From a virus, in the IMG/VR virus record IMGVR_UViG_3300017770_000055, positions 1 to 35,894 of that record: a stretch of DNA of 35,894 bases. The stretch is one strand, 5' to 3'. A model generated the notes under the pieces. That model worked only from the letters and a program-made list of their open reading frames with translations, searched no databases and had not been told where the DNA came from. Every line of letters begins with the position of its first letter. Within the stretch, counting starts at the first letter, position 1. The position numbers and the translations under genes are program-made. Shown here in pieces: positions 15,376-21,195 of the stretch.

Positions 15376-16125
15376 TTATCCGATGCTAAACCTTTGTACA
15401 TCAGGATTACCCGAACCAGATACTCTGAATTGAATTTCATCATAATTGATAACCTGTCTCTTACCGTCTTTTGTTTTAAGTGTGGCAGGTGAAACTTGAT
15501 CGAAACGATATCGTTCAAAGTAAAACTGTATATCCATTTGCAACAAACTTGTCTGTTCGTTATCAAATGACATTGTACTAATATTAGTTGGGAATGCACC
15601 ATACATCTTCCATACAGCAGATGCCTGTGATGGATGTAAACCTGTTGACTTAGGATACCCCTTAGGTTTGATCTTAAAGTTTGCTCCGTGCTCCCACTTG
15701 ACGATCATCATGTCTGTCACATAATTATCATAGAAACCCACAGTATTGTCAGAGTCAGAGGCAGCAGCATTCATCCATTGCTCAAAGAATTGCCTGTGCT
15801 GCATATCCTTGGTCACTAAGAATGAAATAGTAATCTCAGAGTTAGTTTGACCTGTCACGAATCGACGCATCATACCAAAGTTGTTGACTTCACCAGTAGT
15901 GATTGCTCTACTAGGGACAGTTACATTAGATGCATAGTAATTAATATTTCGTACAGTATTGACTGCTCGATTACGTATCTGCTTATTTACAGTACCATTC
16001 TGAGTGTTATCAGAGAATACTGCTGGCAATGGCAGGATGATCTGATACAGATTGCTAGTAGCAGGTGCTCCTGCATTCGTTGCAATTTGTTCTCTAAAAT
16101 CAGTAAATCTGTTGGGGGTTGCCAC
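15376..16125 (-). CDS. Tail-tube-fold protein, gp54/gp19-like (249 aa)
   Basis: MATPNRFTDFREQIATNAG at the start, then NINYYASNVTVPSRAITTGE, VTGQTNSEITISFLVTKDM, HRQFFEQWMNAAA, WKMYGAFPTNISTMSFDNEQ and LQMDIQFYFERYRFD. The order (mid-strand with V-P-x-R, F-E-x-W-M helix, FPTNIS, final strand with F-Y-F-E-R-Y) is that of the gp19/gp54 tail-tube fold. In a T4-type tail, gp54 starts the tube on the baseplate, which suits its place beside gp26 and across from gp48. T4 gp54 is 320 residues and gp19 163. A CATAAATA box at 16270-16277 inside the upstream gene could be its late promoter. The choice gp54 versus another tube-fold paralogue is inference. Confidence 0.6.
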   Translation of the reverse strand: MATPNRFTDFREQIATNAGAPATSNLYQIILPLPAVFSDNTQNGTVNKQIRNRAVNTVRNINYYASNVTVPSRAITTGEVNNFGMMRRFVTGQTNSEITISFLVTKDMQHRQFFEQWMNAAASDSDNTVGFYDNYVTDMMIVKWEHGANFKIKPKGYPKSTGLHPSQASAVWKMYGAFPTNISTMSFDNEQTSLLQMDIQFYFERYRFDQVSPATLKTKDGKRQVINYDEIQFRVSGSGNPDVQRFSIG

Positions 16126-16592
16126 TATCTACTCCAAATAACACTACTAGGTACATCAATGTAACGACCAGCAACATCCATTGTGAATTGCTCCAATGGT
16201 AGTGGTACTTTCATTTCTTTTAGATCAATAGAAGGCACAGTTTTAATATTACCTGCACTTGACATAAAGTATTTATGATGGCAACGCATAGGATAAGCGA
16301 CGGATCCCCCACCCCATGATCTAGCAATACTTGTTCTTGTAGATGGTCTTAGATAATGTAAATTACCACCAGAGAATTGTTTCTTAGGTAGATCTACATC
16401 AGTTACCAATACCATAGGGAATTTATCATAATACTGCAATCCCTCAGTTTGTGCAGAATATGAAAAAAATATAACATCACCTACATTGAAACCTCTGGAA
16501 TCTTGTAGTCCAAACATGAACTGGGATCGATACCATTCTTTGGATTGCCTGCTACCACCAGCAAGATCTTTGACATCGTTGAAGATACTCAT
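16125..16592 (-). CDS. Conserved T4-like hypothetical protein (155 aa)
   Basis: Contains YRSQFMFGLQD, GDVIFFSYSAQTEGLQYYDK-type sequence, FPMVLVTDVDL and GGNLHYLRPSTR: the combination of YYDxFPMVLV and a G-N-L-H-Y-L-x-P box recurs in proteins next to the head-completion gene in T4-like phages, but I know no assigned function. It overlaps gp4 by 4 nt upstream and the tail-tube-fold gene by 1 nt downstream. A structural or assembly role is likely from context only. Confidence 0.6.
   Translation of the reverse strand: MSIFNDVKDLAGGSRQSKEWYRSQFMFGLQDSRGFNVGDVIFFSYSAQTEGLQYYDKFPMVLVTDVDLPKKQFSGGNLHYLRPSTRTSIARSWGGGSVAYPMRCHHKYFMSSAGNIKTVPSIDLKEMKVPLPLEQFTMDVAGRYIDVPSSVIWSR
16270..16277 (-). promoter_or_regulatory. 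Possible late promoter CATAAATA
   Basis: Minus-strand CATAAATACTT inside the 155-residue gene, about 145 nt before the tail-tube-fold ATG. It is one base from consensus, but intragenic and far from the start, so weakly supported. Confidence 0.3.
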
Positions 16593-17023
16593 ACCTTTAA
16601 TTCGTGTTCGGTCAGTATCATAAATTTCATTCTTCTATCAAGACAATACTCTTTCGCCGCTTTCCACTTAGCATCATTCACAGCATATGTCTTCACTTCA
16701 CTAATATATCTTTTAGTTATTCTCTTAGACTTCTTCGGCGGTAAGGTTTGTGCAGCGGGTTTAACCTCAATGATGTACTTTTCAGTCTTGCCAGTTTTAG
16801 TTCGTGCTCGGACATAAAAGTCTGGAAAATAACGATGGGGACGGTTATCGACAGGACTGATATATGGAATGACGATCTCTTCACTACCCCATTCAAGAAC
16901 GTTCTCATTCTTATCGCACCACATCATGAACTTTCTTTCCCATAAACTTCTATAAATAATATTTGTGGGATCACCTTTATACTTATGAGTGTTTGACGGT
17001 CTAAACTTTCCTGAATAACTCAT
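16589..17023 (-). CDS. gp4: gp4 head completion protein (144 aa)
   Basis: MSYSGKFRPSNTHKYKGDPT, then NIIYRSLWERKFMMWCDKN, ENVLEWGSEEIVIPYISPVD and RPHRYFPDFYVRAR are hallmarks of T4 gp4 (also called gp50), which finishes the filled head before tail joining. The VIPYISPVD...RYFPDF core with I-E-V-K resembles a nuclease-like fold in this family. The open frame extends ten codons upstream, but the conserved start is MSYSGKF at 17023. That ATG shares the bases CATG with the divergent gp48 start, so neither gene has its own upstream space. No clear Shine-Dalgarno is present. Confidence 0.9.
   Translation of the reverse strand: MSYSGKFRPSNTHKYKGDPTNIIYRSLWERKFMMWCDKNENVLEWGSEEIVIPYISPVDNRPHRYFPDFYVRARTKTGKTEKYIIEVKPAAQTLPPKKSKRITKRYISEVKTYAVNDAKWKAAKEYCLDRRMKFMILTEHELKV
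16951..16958 (+). promoter_or_regulatory. Late promoter, exact TATAAATA, for gp48-gp53
   Basis: Plus-strand TATAAATA inside the gp4 coding region, 63 nt before the gp48 ATG. It is an exact consensus match and the only late box seen on the plus strand, which fits the only two plus-strand genes lying just downstream. Confidence 0.75.
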
Positions 17024-18071
17024 GCCACAAAAGAATAAAAAAGCAAATAACAATCCTCAAACTGCCAAGAAGAATGGTGGATTGGGAAAGATTGGTAGTG
17101 ATGGTGCTAGACTTATTTATCCATTACAGTTACCTCGTGGTCCGAGAAAGAGGGGAGACGGGTCAATATCTAACCGAGCCACAAGTTCTACACGTAGTAT
17201 GGACTACTTGAAGTTCTCTATCTACGACTCGGAGAAGAATAATCCCTATACTTATGCTGGTCAACCTGGTAAGGGTGGCGGTAAAGCAAAGACAGGTACA
17301 GCAGATCAGATCATGAAGTCTGTGTACTTATACTTACCACATGATTTGAGTGAGACATTCAGCACTACTTATGACAAAGCAACACTAGGACCATTCGGTG
17401 CTGCTGTTGTGGAAGCAATGAAGAATAATGATATGTCAAGTATTGTTGATAAGGTGCAGGCAGGGGCAAATGCAGCAAAACCAGAGATTGCGTTTAGTGC
17501 AGTCTCTGGTATCTTCAATGGTTTGAATAATTTTGCTGGTACTGATGGCAGTCTGGATAAGAACCAGATGGCAGCATTAGCAAAGGGTAAGGTATTCAAC
17601 CCATACCAAGAGACAGTGTTCAAAGGTGTTAACTATCGTTCTCACAACTTTACCTTTGATATGGCACCACGTAATGAAAAGGAAGCAGAGAACATTATCA
17701 AAATTATTCATGCACTCAGGGATGCAATGCTACCTGGTACAAGTGGTGAGGCAGCAAGATGGTTAACTATCCCACGTTTCTTTAAGGCAGAACTGATTAG
17801 ATACAATCCAAATGGTAGCAGCAAGACTGCAAAGGGTGGAGGTGAGATATCTCGTCCTGAAACATTGTCAACACTACTTACATATCCTGTAAACATGGTG
17901 TTGACTAACATGCAAGTCAATATGACACCATCAGGACAGAATAGTTCAATTAGAGGTCTTGCTGATGATGGTACAGACTTCGGTCCTGCATCATACAGAA
18001 TGACATTGACATTTGATGAGACTGCGTTCATCACTCGTGATATGTACAAAAACGGCGGTAAGAACAAATGA
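17022..18071 (+). CDS. gp48: gp48 baseplate tail tube cap (349 aa)
   Basis: The N-terminus is basic and low in complexity (MPQKNKKANNNPQTAKKN), followed by LIYPLQLPRGPR. The mid-C region FKGVNYRSHNFTFDMAPRNE and AENIIKIIHALRDAMLPG corresponds to the T4 gp48 stretch that reads FTWDLTPRS with an IINIYQYF helix. T4 gp48 is 364 residues, in agreement. It caps the baseplate and nucleates the tail tube with gp54. It is transcribed away from gp4, sharing its CATG start, and overlaps gp53 by ATGA. The exact late promoter TATAAATA is inside gp4. Confidence 0.8.
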   Translation: MPQKNKKANNNPQTAKKNGGLGKIGSDGARLIYPLQLPRGPRKRGDGSISNRATSSTRSMDYLKFSIYDSEKNNPYTYAGQPGKGGGKAKTGTADQIMKSVYLYLPHDLSETFSTTYDKATLGPFGAAVVEAMKNNDMSSIVDKVQAGANAAKPEIAFSAVSGIFNGLNNFAGTDGSLDKNQMAALAKGKVFNPYQETVFKGVNYRSHNFTFDMAPRNEKEAENIIKIIHALRDAMLPGTSGEAARWLTIPRFFKAELIRYNPNGSSKTAKGGGEISRPETLSTLLTYPVNMVLTNMQVNMTPSGQNSSIRGLADDGTDFGPASYRMTLTFDETAFITRDMYKNGGKNK

Positions 18072-19036
18072 CACATTATTTTGAACTAGTCCCAAACGTA
18101 AAGGTACGCATATCTTCTTTTAGGAAGAATAATGTTGAACCTTACATTGTTGCTAAGAATATCTTCCGACGAATCAAGATTCGAGATATTGTCCAAGAGG
18201 ATATCTTAGGTTTTGAGCAATATTCTATTGTTAATAATGAAAGACCTGATCAAGTTGCAAATGAACTTTATGGTGACCCAGAATTAGACTGGGTGATATT
18301 GCTATGCAATAACATTATTAACATTTATAATGAATGGCCTATGGATGAGCAAGAGTTATATCAGTATGTTGATAGTAGATATAATAGTAATATCAATCAA
18401 ATCCATCATCATGAAACTTTTGAAGTAAAGAGTGATCAAGGTGATACTCTCTTACATGAAGGTACCATTGTTAATAGCACTTTTAGGTATTATAGACCTG
18501 ATGGAACACTGGTAACTCCCATCATATATCCAGTATCAAACTGGGAACACGAAAGGAATCTAAATGATGAGAAAGCGAATATTTGGGTTTTACGTAATGA
18601 TTACGTAGAACAGTTTGTTGATGAATTTGAAAGTCTTCTTGAATATCTACCAAGTGAAGAAATTGGTGATGGTGATCAGGTTAAGATGACACCAAATTCT
18701 GTCCAAGAAGTATTCATTACTCAGAAGGACATATATTCTACTCAGTATGGTCTCTCACCATCGATTGCATTTGCTGGACAGCAAGAACTTGGTTCTAGAA
18801 TTATTCGTACTACAACGTTAGATTCTGGGGCAACAGTTACTAGTAGTGCTAGCAGTAGTGCTGCATCTGAGAACCTTGTGAACTCTTCTGGTGTTGTGGC
18901 AGGAACCACAGATGCTAGTAGCACTTCTAATAGTAACAGTTCTAGCAGCAGCAGTTCCTCTTCCAGTAGCAGCAGCAGTAGCAGTTCCTCGTCTAGTTCT
19001 GGATCTTCTGGTTCTAGTGGGTATGGTGGGTACTAA
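18068..19036 (+). CDS. gp53: gp53 baseplate wedge subunit with poly-Ser tail (322 aa)
   Basis: Residues about 55-95, NERPDQVANELYGDPELDWV followed by ILLCNNIINIYNEWPM, match the T4 gp53 core (RPEELANAIYGNPQLYWVLL). T4 gp53 is 196 residues and joins wedges during baseplate assembly. Here the conserved part ends around residue 250, and the last 70 residues are Ser/Ala/Thr/Gly-rich, with 21 consecutive serines encoded by mixed AGC, AGT, TCT, TCC and TCG codons, then SGSSGYGGY. Mixed codons argue for selection rather than simple slippage. It overlaps the gp48 stop by ATGA, and its 3' end overlaps the convergent glutaredoxin-like gene by 23 nt. Confidence 0.88.
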   Translation: MTHYFELVPNVKVRISSFRKNNVEPYIVAKNIFRRIKIRDIVQEDILGFEQYSIVNNERPDQVANELYGDPELDWVILLCNNIINIYNEWPMDEQELYQYVDSRYNSNINQIHHHETFEVKSDQGDTLLHEGTIVNSTFRYYRPDGTLVTPIIYPVSNWEHERNLNDEKANIWVLRNDYVEQFVDEFESLLEYLPSEEIGDGDQVKMTPNSVQEVFITQKDIYSTQYGLSPSIAFAGQQELGSRIIRTTTLDSGATVTSSASSSAASENLVNSSGVVAGTTDASSTSNSNSSSSSSSSSSSSSSSSSSSSSGSSGSSGYGGY

Positions 19037-19265
19037 GTAGACCCTTGTCACCCAACCAATGTAGGGTTTCCTTCATATCCCCAAGATGTCTGACACCGAT
19101 CGACACTTGGGGATATGTTGCTTCTGGACCAAACTCATTCTCAAAGGATCTTTGAGAAAAATGTTCATTTAGACGATATTCCAGAAATTCGCCACCTAGC
19201 GAGTATAGCAGTGATGCCATACGCTCACACTCTTGACTTCCGTTTGAATAAATGACTGATTTCAT
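19014..19265 (-). CDS. Degenerate glutaredoxin-like protein (83 aa)
   Basis: Same length as the canonical phage glutaredoxin at 27977 and alignable to it: MKSVIYS versus VIYTRPG at the first strand, YPQVSIGVRHLGDMKETLHW versus FPQVLINGRTIGGCTEAIKY at the end. The cis-proline YPQV is kept, but the CPYC active site is replaced by S10-Q-E-C13, so the nucleophilic cysteine is gone and only the second Cys remains. Disulfide reductase activity is therefore doubtful; glutathione or protein binding is possible. The gene contains a 12-bp perfect inverted repeat (19074-19117), and its 3' end overlaps convergent gp53. Confidence 0.65.
   Translation of the reverse strand: MKSVIYSNGSQECERMASLLYSLGGEFLEYRLNEHFSQRSFENEFGPEATYPQVSIGVRHLGDMKETLHWLGDKGLLSTHHTH
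19074..19117. repeat. 12-bp perfect inverted repeat at convergent gene ends
   Basis: CATATCCCCAAG at 19074-19085 and CTTGGGGATATG at 19106-19117 are exact reverse complements separated by 20 nt. An inner TGTC/GACA extends the hairpin past a one-base bulge. It begins 37 nt after the gp53 stop on the plus strand. No T-run follows on either strand, so it is not a standard intrinsic terminator; an mRNA 3'-end stabiliser or RNA-processing hairpin is possible. Confidence 0.6.
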
Positions 19266-19456
19266 TCTGGGTCCTTATATGTAATTGTGATTTTATGATA
19301 AACTTCATCTCGGTTGTCACTGTTGTAAACACGACAACGATCGATCTTAGCATCTAAGATCTTCACCACATTATCTATCTGTAAATTAACTACGAAATCT
19401 TTGAATACAGGAGTGAGTCCTATCTTATTAGATCCTGGTGCGTTAAAATCATCCAT
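19262..19456 (-). CDS. Hypothetical protein (64 aa)
   Basis: MDDFNAPGSNKIGLTPVFKD, then VVNLQIDNVVKILDAKIDRC and a strand-rich end, KITITYKDPE. No family recognised. It overlaps its downstream neighbour by ATGA and the purS stop by one base, so it is translationally coupled within the small-gene operon. Confidence 0.6.
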   Translation of the reverse strand: MDDFNAPGSNKIGLTPVFKDFVVNLQIDNVVKILDAKIDRCRVYNSDNRDEVYHKITITYKDPE

Positions 19457-19731
19457 TACTCAATACCTTTGGGGAAAGTGTCAATCTCAGTCAATTCATA
19501 GTCCCAGTCTTCCATGACTGTATTAGCATAGAAACGATCTGAAAGCATTTCAATTTCTTTCTCTGCATACTCTCTGGTTGGTGCTTCCAACCAAATATCA
19601 ATCACTTTACCAAGTCTAAGTTTCTTGATATCTAACTCAGACAATCGCTTACTACCATCTCTCACAGCATTACCTGGTGAGTCATCAACCTGTGATCGTA
19701 GTCGGATGAATACTAATGCTTTAAACTTCAT
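19456..19731 (-). CDS. purS: PurS, FGAM synthase small subunit homologue (91 aa)
   Basis: MKFKALVFIRLRSQVDDSPG, then GNAVRDGSKRL, LGKVIDIWLEAPTREYAEKE and MLSDRFYANTVMEDWDYELT follow the PurS pattern (K-V-x-V-x-L-x-x-x-V-x-D-P-x-G-x-A-V, V-R-x-G-K, final LLANPVIEDYxxE). Host PurS is about 80-90 residues and joins PurL and PurQ in the fourth purine step. With PurM at 34.6 kb, the phage encodes two purine-pathway parts within this window. The ATG overlaps the zinc-ribbon ORF stop (ATGA). Confidence 0.8.
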   Translation of the reverse strand: MKFKALVFIRLRSQVDDSPGNAVRDGSKRLSELDIKKLRLGKVIDIWLEAPTREYAEKEIEMLSDRFYANTVMEDWDYELTEIDTFPKGIE

Positions 19732-19847
19732 TTCTTAATGGATTTCAACCAACAAGGTTTACAAAGGGGAACCATCCTCAATTGAGGGCACTGGTTCGCT
19801 GGTGTCATCTTACCACACCCAGAGCATTTTGTCTCCCACATCTTCAT
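19728..19847 (-). CDS. 39-residue zinc-ribbon protein
   Basis: A 39-codon ORF from ATG at 19845-19847 to TGA at 19728-19730, linked by ATGA overlaps on both sides, which strongly supports it as a real gene despite its size. The product begins MKMWETKCSGCGKMTPANQC and contains CSGC (Cys8, Cys11), Cys20, and CKPC (Cys29, Cys32), the arrangement of a small zinc ribbon. Partner and function unknown; nucleic-acid or protein binding is the usual role of such ribbons. Confidence 0.75.
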   Translation of the reverse strand: MKMWETKCSGCGKMTPANQCPQLRMVPLCKPCWLKSIKK

Positions 19848-20143
19848 AATGTTCTCTCCAATCGGTTTGTTGCTTGATCTGGGAAGTCCCTAGGACGACT
19901 ATCAGTAGCATTATCAGTCTTAGGTGAACCTTCATTCGCCTTCATTGTATGCTGATAATTAGGTCTTGGATATCTAATACAGAATGGATCAGGCATCCAA
20001 TAGGTAACTTGCCATTCTTGTTCAGGACACAATTCAAGATGTTTCTCTACACTATGAGAGAAAATACCAATTTGAATGTATCCATCGTGACTCAGACATC
20101 TGCCATTACCAATGTCAACTAGGAATAGCATTTTACTGCTCAT
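19844..20143 (-). CDS. Hypothetical protein (99 aa)
   Basis: MSSKMLFLVDIGNGRCLSHD, then QIGIFSHSVEKHLELCPEQE and WQVTYWMPDPFCIRYPRPNY; the C-terminal third is polar and probably disordered. No family recognised. It is coupled to both neighbours by ATGA overlaps. Confidence 0.6.
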   Translation of the reverse strand: MSSKMLFLVDIGNGRCLSHDGYIQIGIFSHSVEKHLELCPEQEWQVTYWMPDPFCIRYPRPNYQHTMKANEGSPKTDNATDSRPRDFPDQATNRLERTL

Positions 20144-20274
20144 AGCACTTCTTGCTCGGGATTGAGGTTTTTGACGAATTGGATAGGATCCTTTTCAGAC
20201 TTATGAACGTAATGATAACGTATACACTGAAATTCAGGATCCCATGTTGTTATCACTACGTAGTCTTTTTGCAT
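20140..20274 (-). CDS. Hypothetical small protein (44 aa)
   Basis: ORF from ATG at 20272-20274 to a TGA that overlaps the next ATG (ATGA). The product begins MQKDYVVITTWDPEFQCIRY and ends NLNPEQEVL. It overlaps the preceding 39-residue ORF by 19 nt. No family recognised; support is the coupled overlap and continuous packing. Confidence 0.6.
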   Translation of the reverse strand: MQKDYVVITTWDPEFQCIRYHYVHKSEKDPIQFVKNLNPEQEVL

Positions 20275-20375
20275 GTGTGCTTGGTAACTAGGTCATTCAG
20301 TTGTTTCTTATTCAACTTGTTAAGTTGAACTCTCACATGATTAAGGAGTTTTTCCTTACATTCTGTTTTGGTCAT
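20256..20375 (-). CDS. Hypothetical small basic protein (39 aa)
   Basis: ORF from ATG at 20373-20375 to TAG at 20256-20258; product begins MTKTECKEKLLNHVRVQLNK and ends KHTCKKTT. Lys-rich and helical. Its ATG overlaps the preceding stop (ATGA). No family recognised. Confidence 0.55.
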   Translation of the reverse strand: MTKTECKEKLLNHVRVQLNKLNKKQLNDLVTKHTCKKTT

Positions 20376-20569
20376 AGATTCTCATACAGTCGGATTAACT
20401 TAGCAACTTGTTTCTTGTCAGTTCCTTCTGGGGCATTTCGCAAACATCGTAAAATACACTCAGAATCAGTGATAGTGGGTTTTATCGAAAACCCCCATTT
20501 GTCAACTTCACCCTCCGTAGGTGCCTCAACATAATCAAATTCACTTGGCATTAGTCTCGTTGTCTCCAA
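20372..20569 (-). CDS. Hypothetical protein (65 aa)
   Basis: METTRLMPSEFDYVEAPTEG, then a helical end CILRCLRNAPEGTDKKQVAK. No family recognised. It overlaps the upstream gene by 19 nt and the downstream ORF by ATGA. Confidence 0.6.
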   Translation of the reverse strand: METTRLMPSEFDYVEAPTEGEVDKWGFSIKPTITDSECILRCLRNAPEGTDKKQVAKLIRLYENL

Positions 20570-20865
20570 TCATCAGGTTTGTCAGTGTGGAACCAATCCT
20601 TAATATCATCAGCATCAGTGAATCCCTTCTTATGGTTGGATGGGTCGGGATCACCTAATCCCATCCTATTCAGAAAATCATCGGTACTACCTTCCTCAAT
20701 CTTATAAGTGATTTGTCGCCGTGCCATCTTTAACATCTCATTGGCAGATGTATTGGCTTTCGCAAGTTTGTTTGCCCAGATCATATCTGATAACTTCACT
20801 TCTTCTCCATTTGCAATGCACTTACAGATGAATTCCATTCGTAGGCGATAAGCAGTTGATAACAT
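20551..20865 (-). CDS. Conserved cyanophage hypothetical protein (104 aa)
   Basis: Helical N-terminal half (MLSTAYRLRMEFICKCIANG, LSDMIWANKLAKANTSANEM) followed by FLNRMGLGDPDPSNHKKGFT and a C-terminal acidic Trp-containing stretch. I recall similar proteins between gp32 and purS-type genes in cyanophages, without a function. A late-type CATAAATA box is 22 nt before the ATG and a terminator of the upstream gene lies just before that, so it begins a separate transcript. Confidence 0.6.
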   Translation of the reverse strand: MLSTAYRLRMEFICKCIANGEEVKLSDMIWANKLAKANTSANEMLKMARRQITYKIEEGSTDDFLNRMGLGDPDPSNHKKGFTDADDIKDWFHTDKPDDWRQRD

Positions 20866-20887
20866 TAATTACACCCTTTATCATTGA

Positions 20888-20895
20888 TATTTATG
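20888..20895 (-). promoter_or_regulatory. Late-type promoter CATAAATA
   Basis: Minus-strand CATAAATA between the terminator at 20912-20941 and the ATG at 20865 (22 nt). One base from the T4 consensus; it would drive the small-gene train to 19.0 kb. Confidence 0.55.
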
Positions 20896-20911
20896 AAAAA
20901 CCTCTGGGGCA

Positions 20912-20941
20912 AAAAAACACCCCGAAGTTTTTTTCGGGGTA
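20912..20941 (-). terminator. Rho-independent terminator after the His-rich gene
   Basis: On the minus strand ACCCCGAA, a short A-rich loop ending in C, TTCGGGGT, then G and a run of seven T: an 8-bp GC-rich stem with a U-tract. It ends the gp32/His-rich transcript. Confidence 0.88.
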
Positions 20942-20949
20942 TTTGGTAA

Positions 20950-21192
20950 CTAGAAGTCGAATTTCAAAATCAGATCTGTACGGTGATCGTAGTAGTGTCC
21001 ATGCCCATCGTGTCGGTGCTCCCACCTACGATGGCGGTGGTATCGTCCACGAGGTCTGTGACAATGGGTAGCATCATATTTCCAGTGGTAGTGGCAGGAG
21101 TGGTGGCGGTGACCACCATGCCTACCATGTGCTTCCACTGGTGCTGCTGCGAAGAGAGCAGCACTGGCAATAAGAAGTAATACTCTCTTCAT
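20950..21192 (-). CDS. Exported His-rich small protein (80 aa)
   Basis: Residues 1-21 form a signal peptide (MKRVLLLIASAALFAAAPVE then A, cleavage after VEA). The ~59-residue mature part has 16 histidines, many arginines and two cysteines, in patterns such as GRHGGHRHH and HGHGHYYDH. Such composition suggests metal binding (Ni, Zn or Cu) in the periplasm or envelope, but no fold is recognised. GAGGA lies eight nt before the ATG. It follows gp32 closely (gap 3 nt) and is followed by a strong terminator, so it is the last gene of the gp32 transcript. Confidence 0.75.
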   Translation of the reverse strand: MKRVLLLIASAALFAAAPVEAHGRHGGHRHHSCHYHWKYDATHCHRPRGRYHRHRRWEHRHDGHGHYYDHRTDLILKFDF

Positions 21193-21195
21193 GAA

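Noticed and set aside
17024-17053. Ten-codon N-terminal extension of gp4 (MLFAFLFFCG before MSYSGKF)
   Set aside because: The family starts at MSYSGKF, and the extension would run deep into the divergent gp48 coding sequence.
20551-20865. gp33 identity for the 104-residue protein
   Set aside because: The gp33 helix pattern is instead found in the 81-residue product at 22757-23002; this protein has no such match.
20970-21180. Other long frames over the His-rich gene
   Set aside because: They lack a signal peptide, ribosome site or sensible composition; they are mirror products of the GC-rich His/Arg codons.
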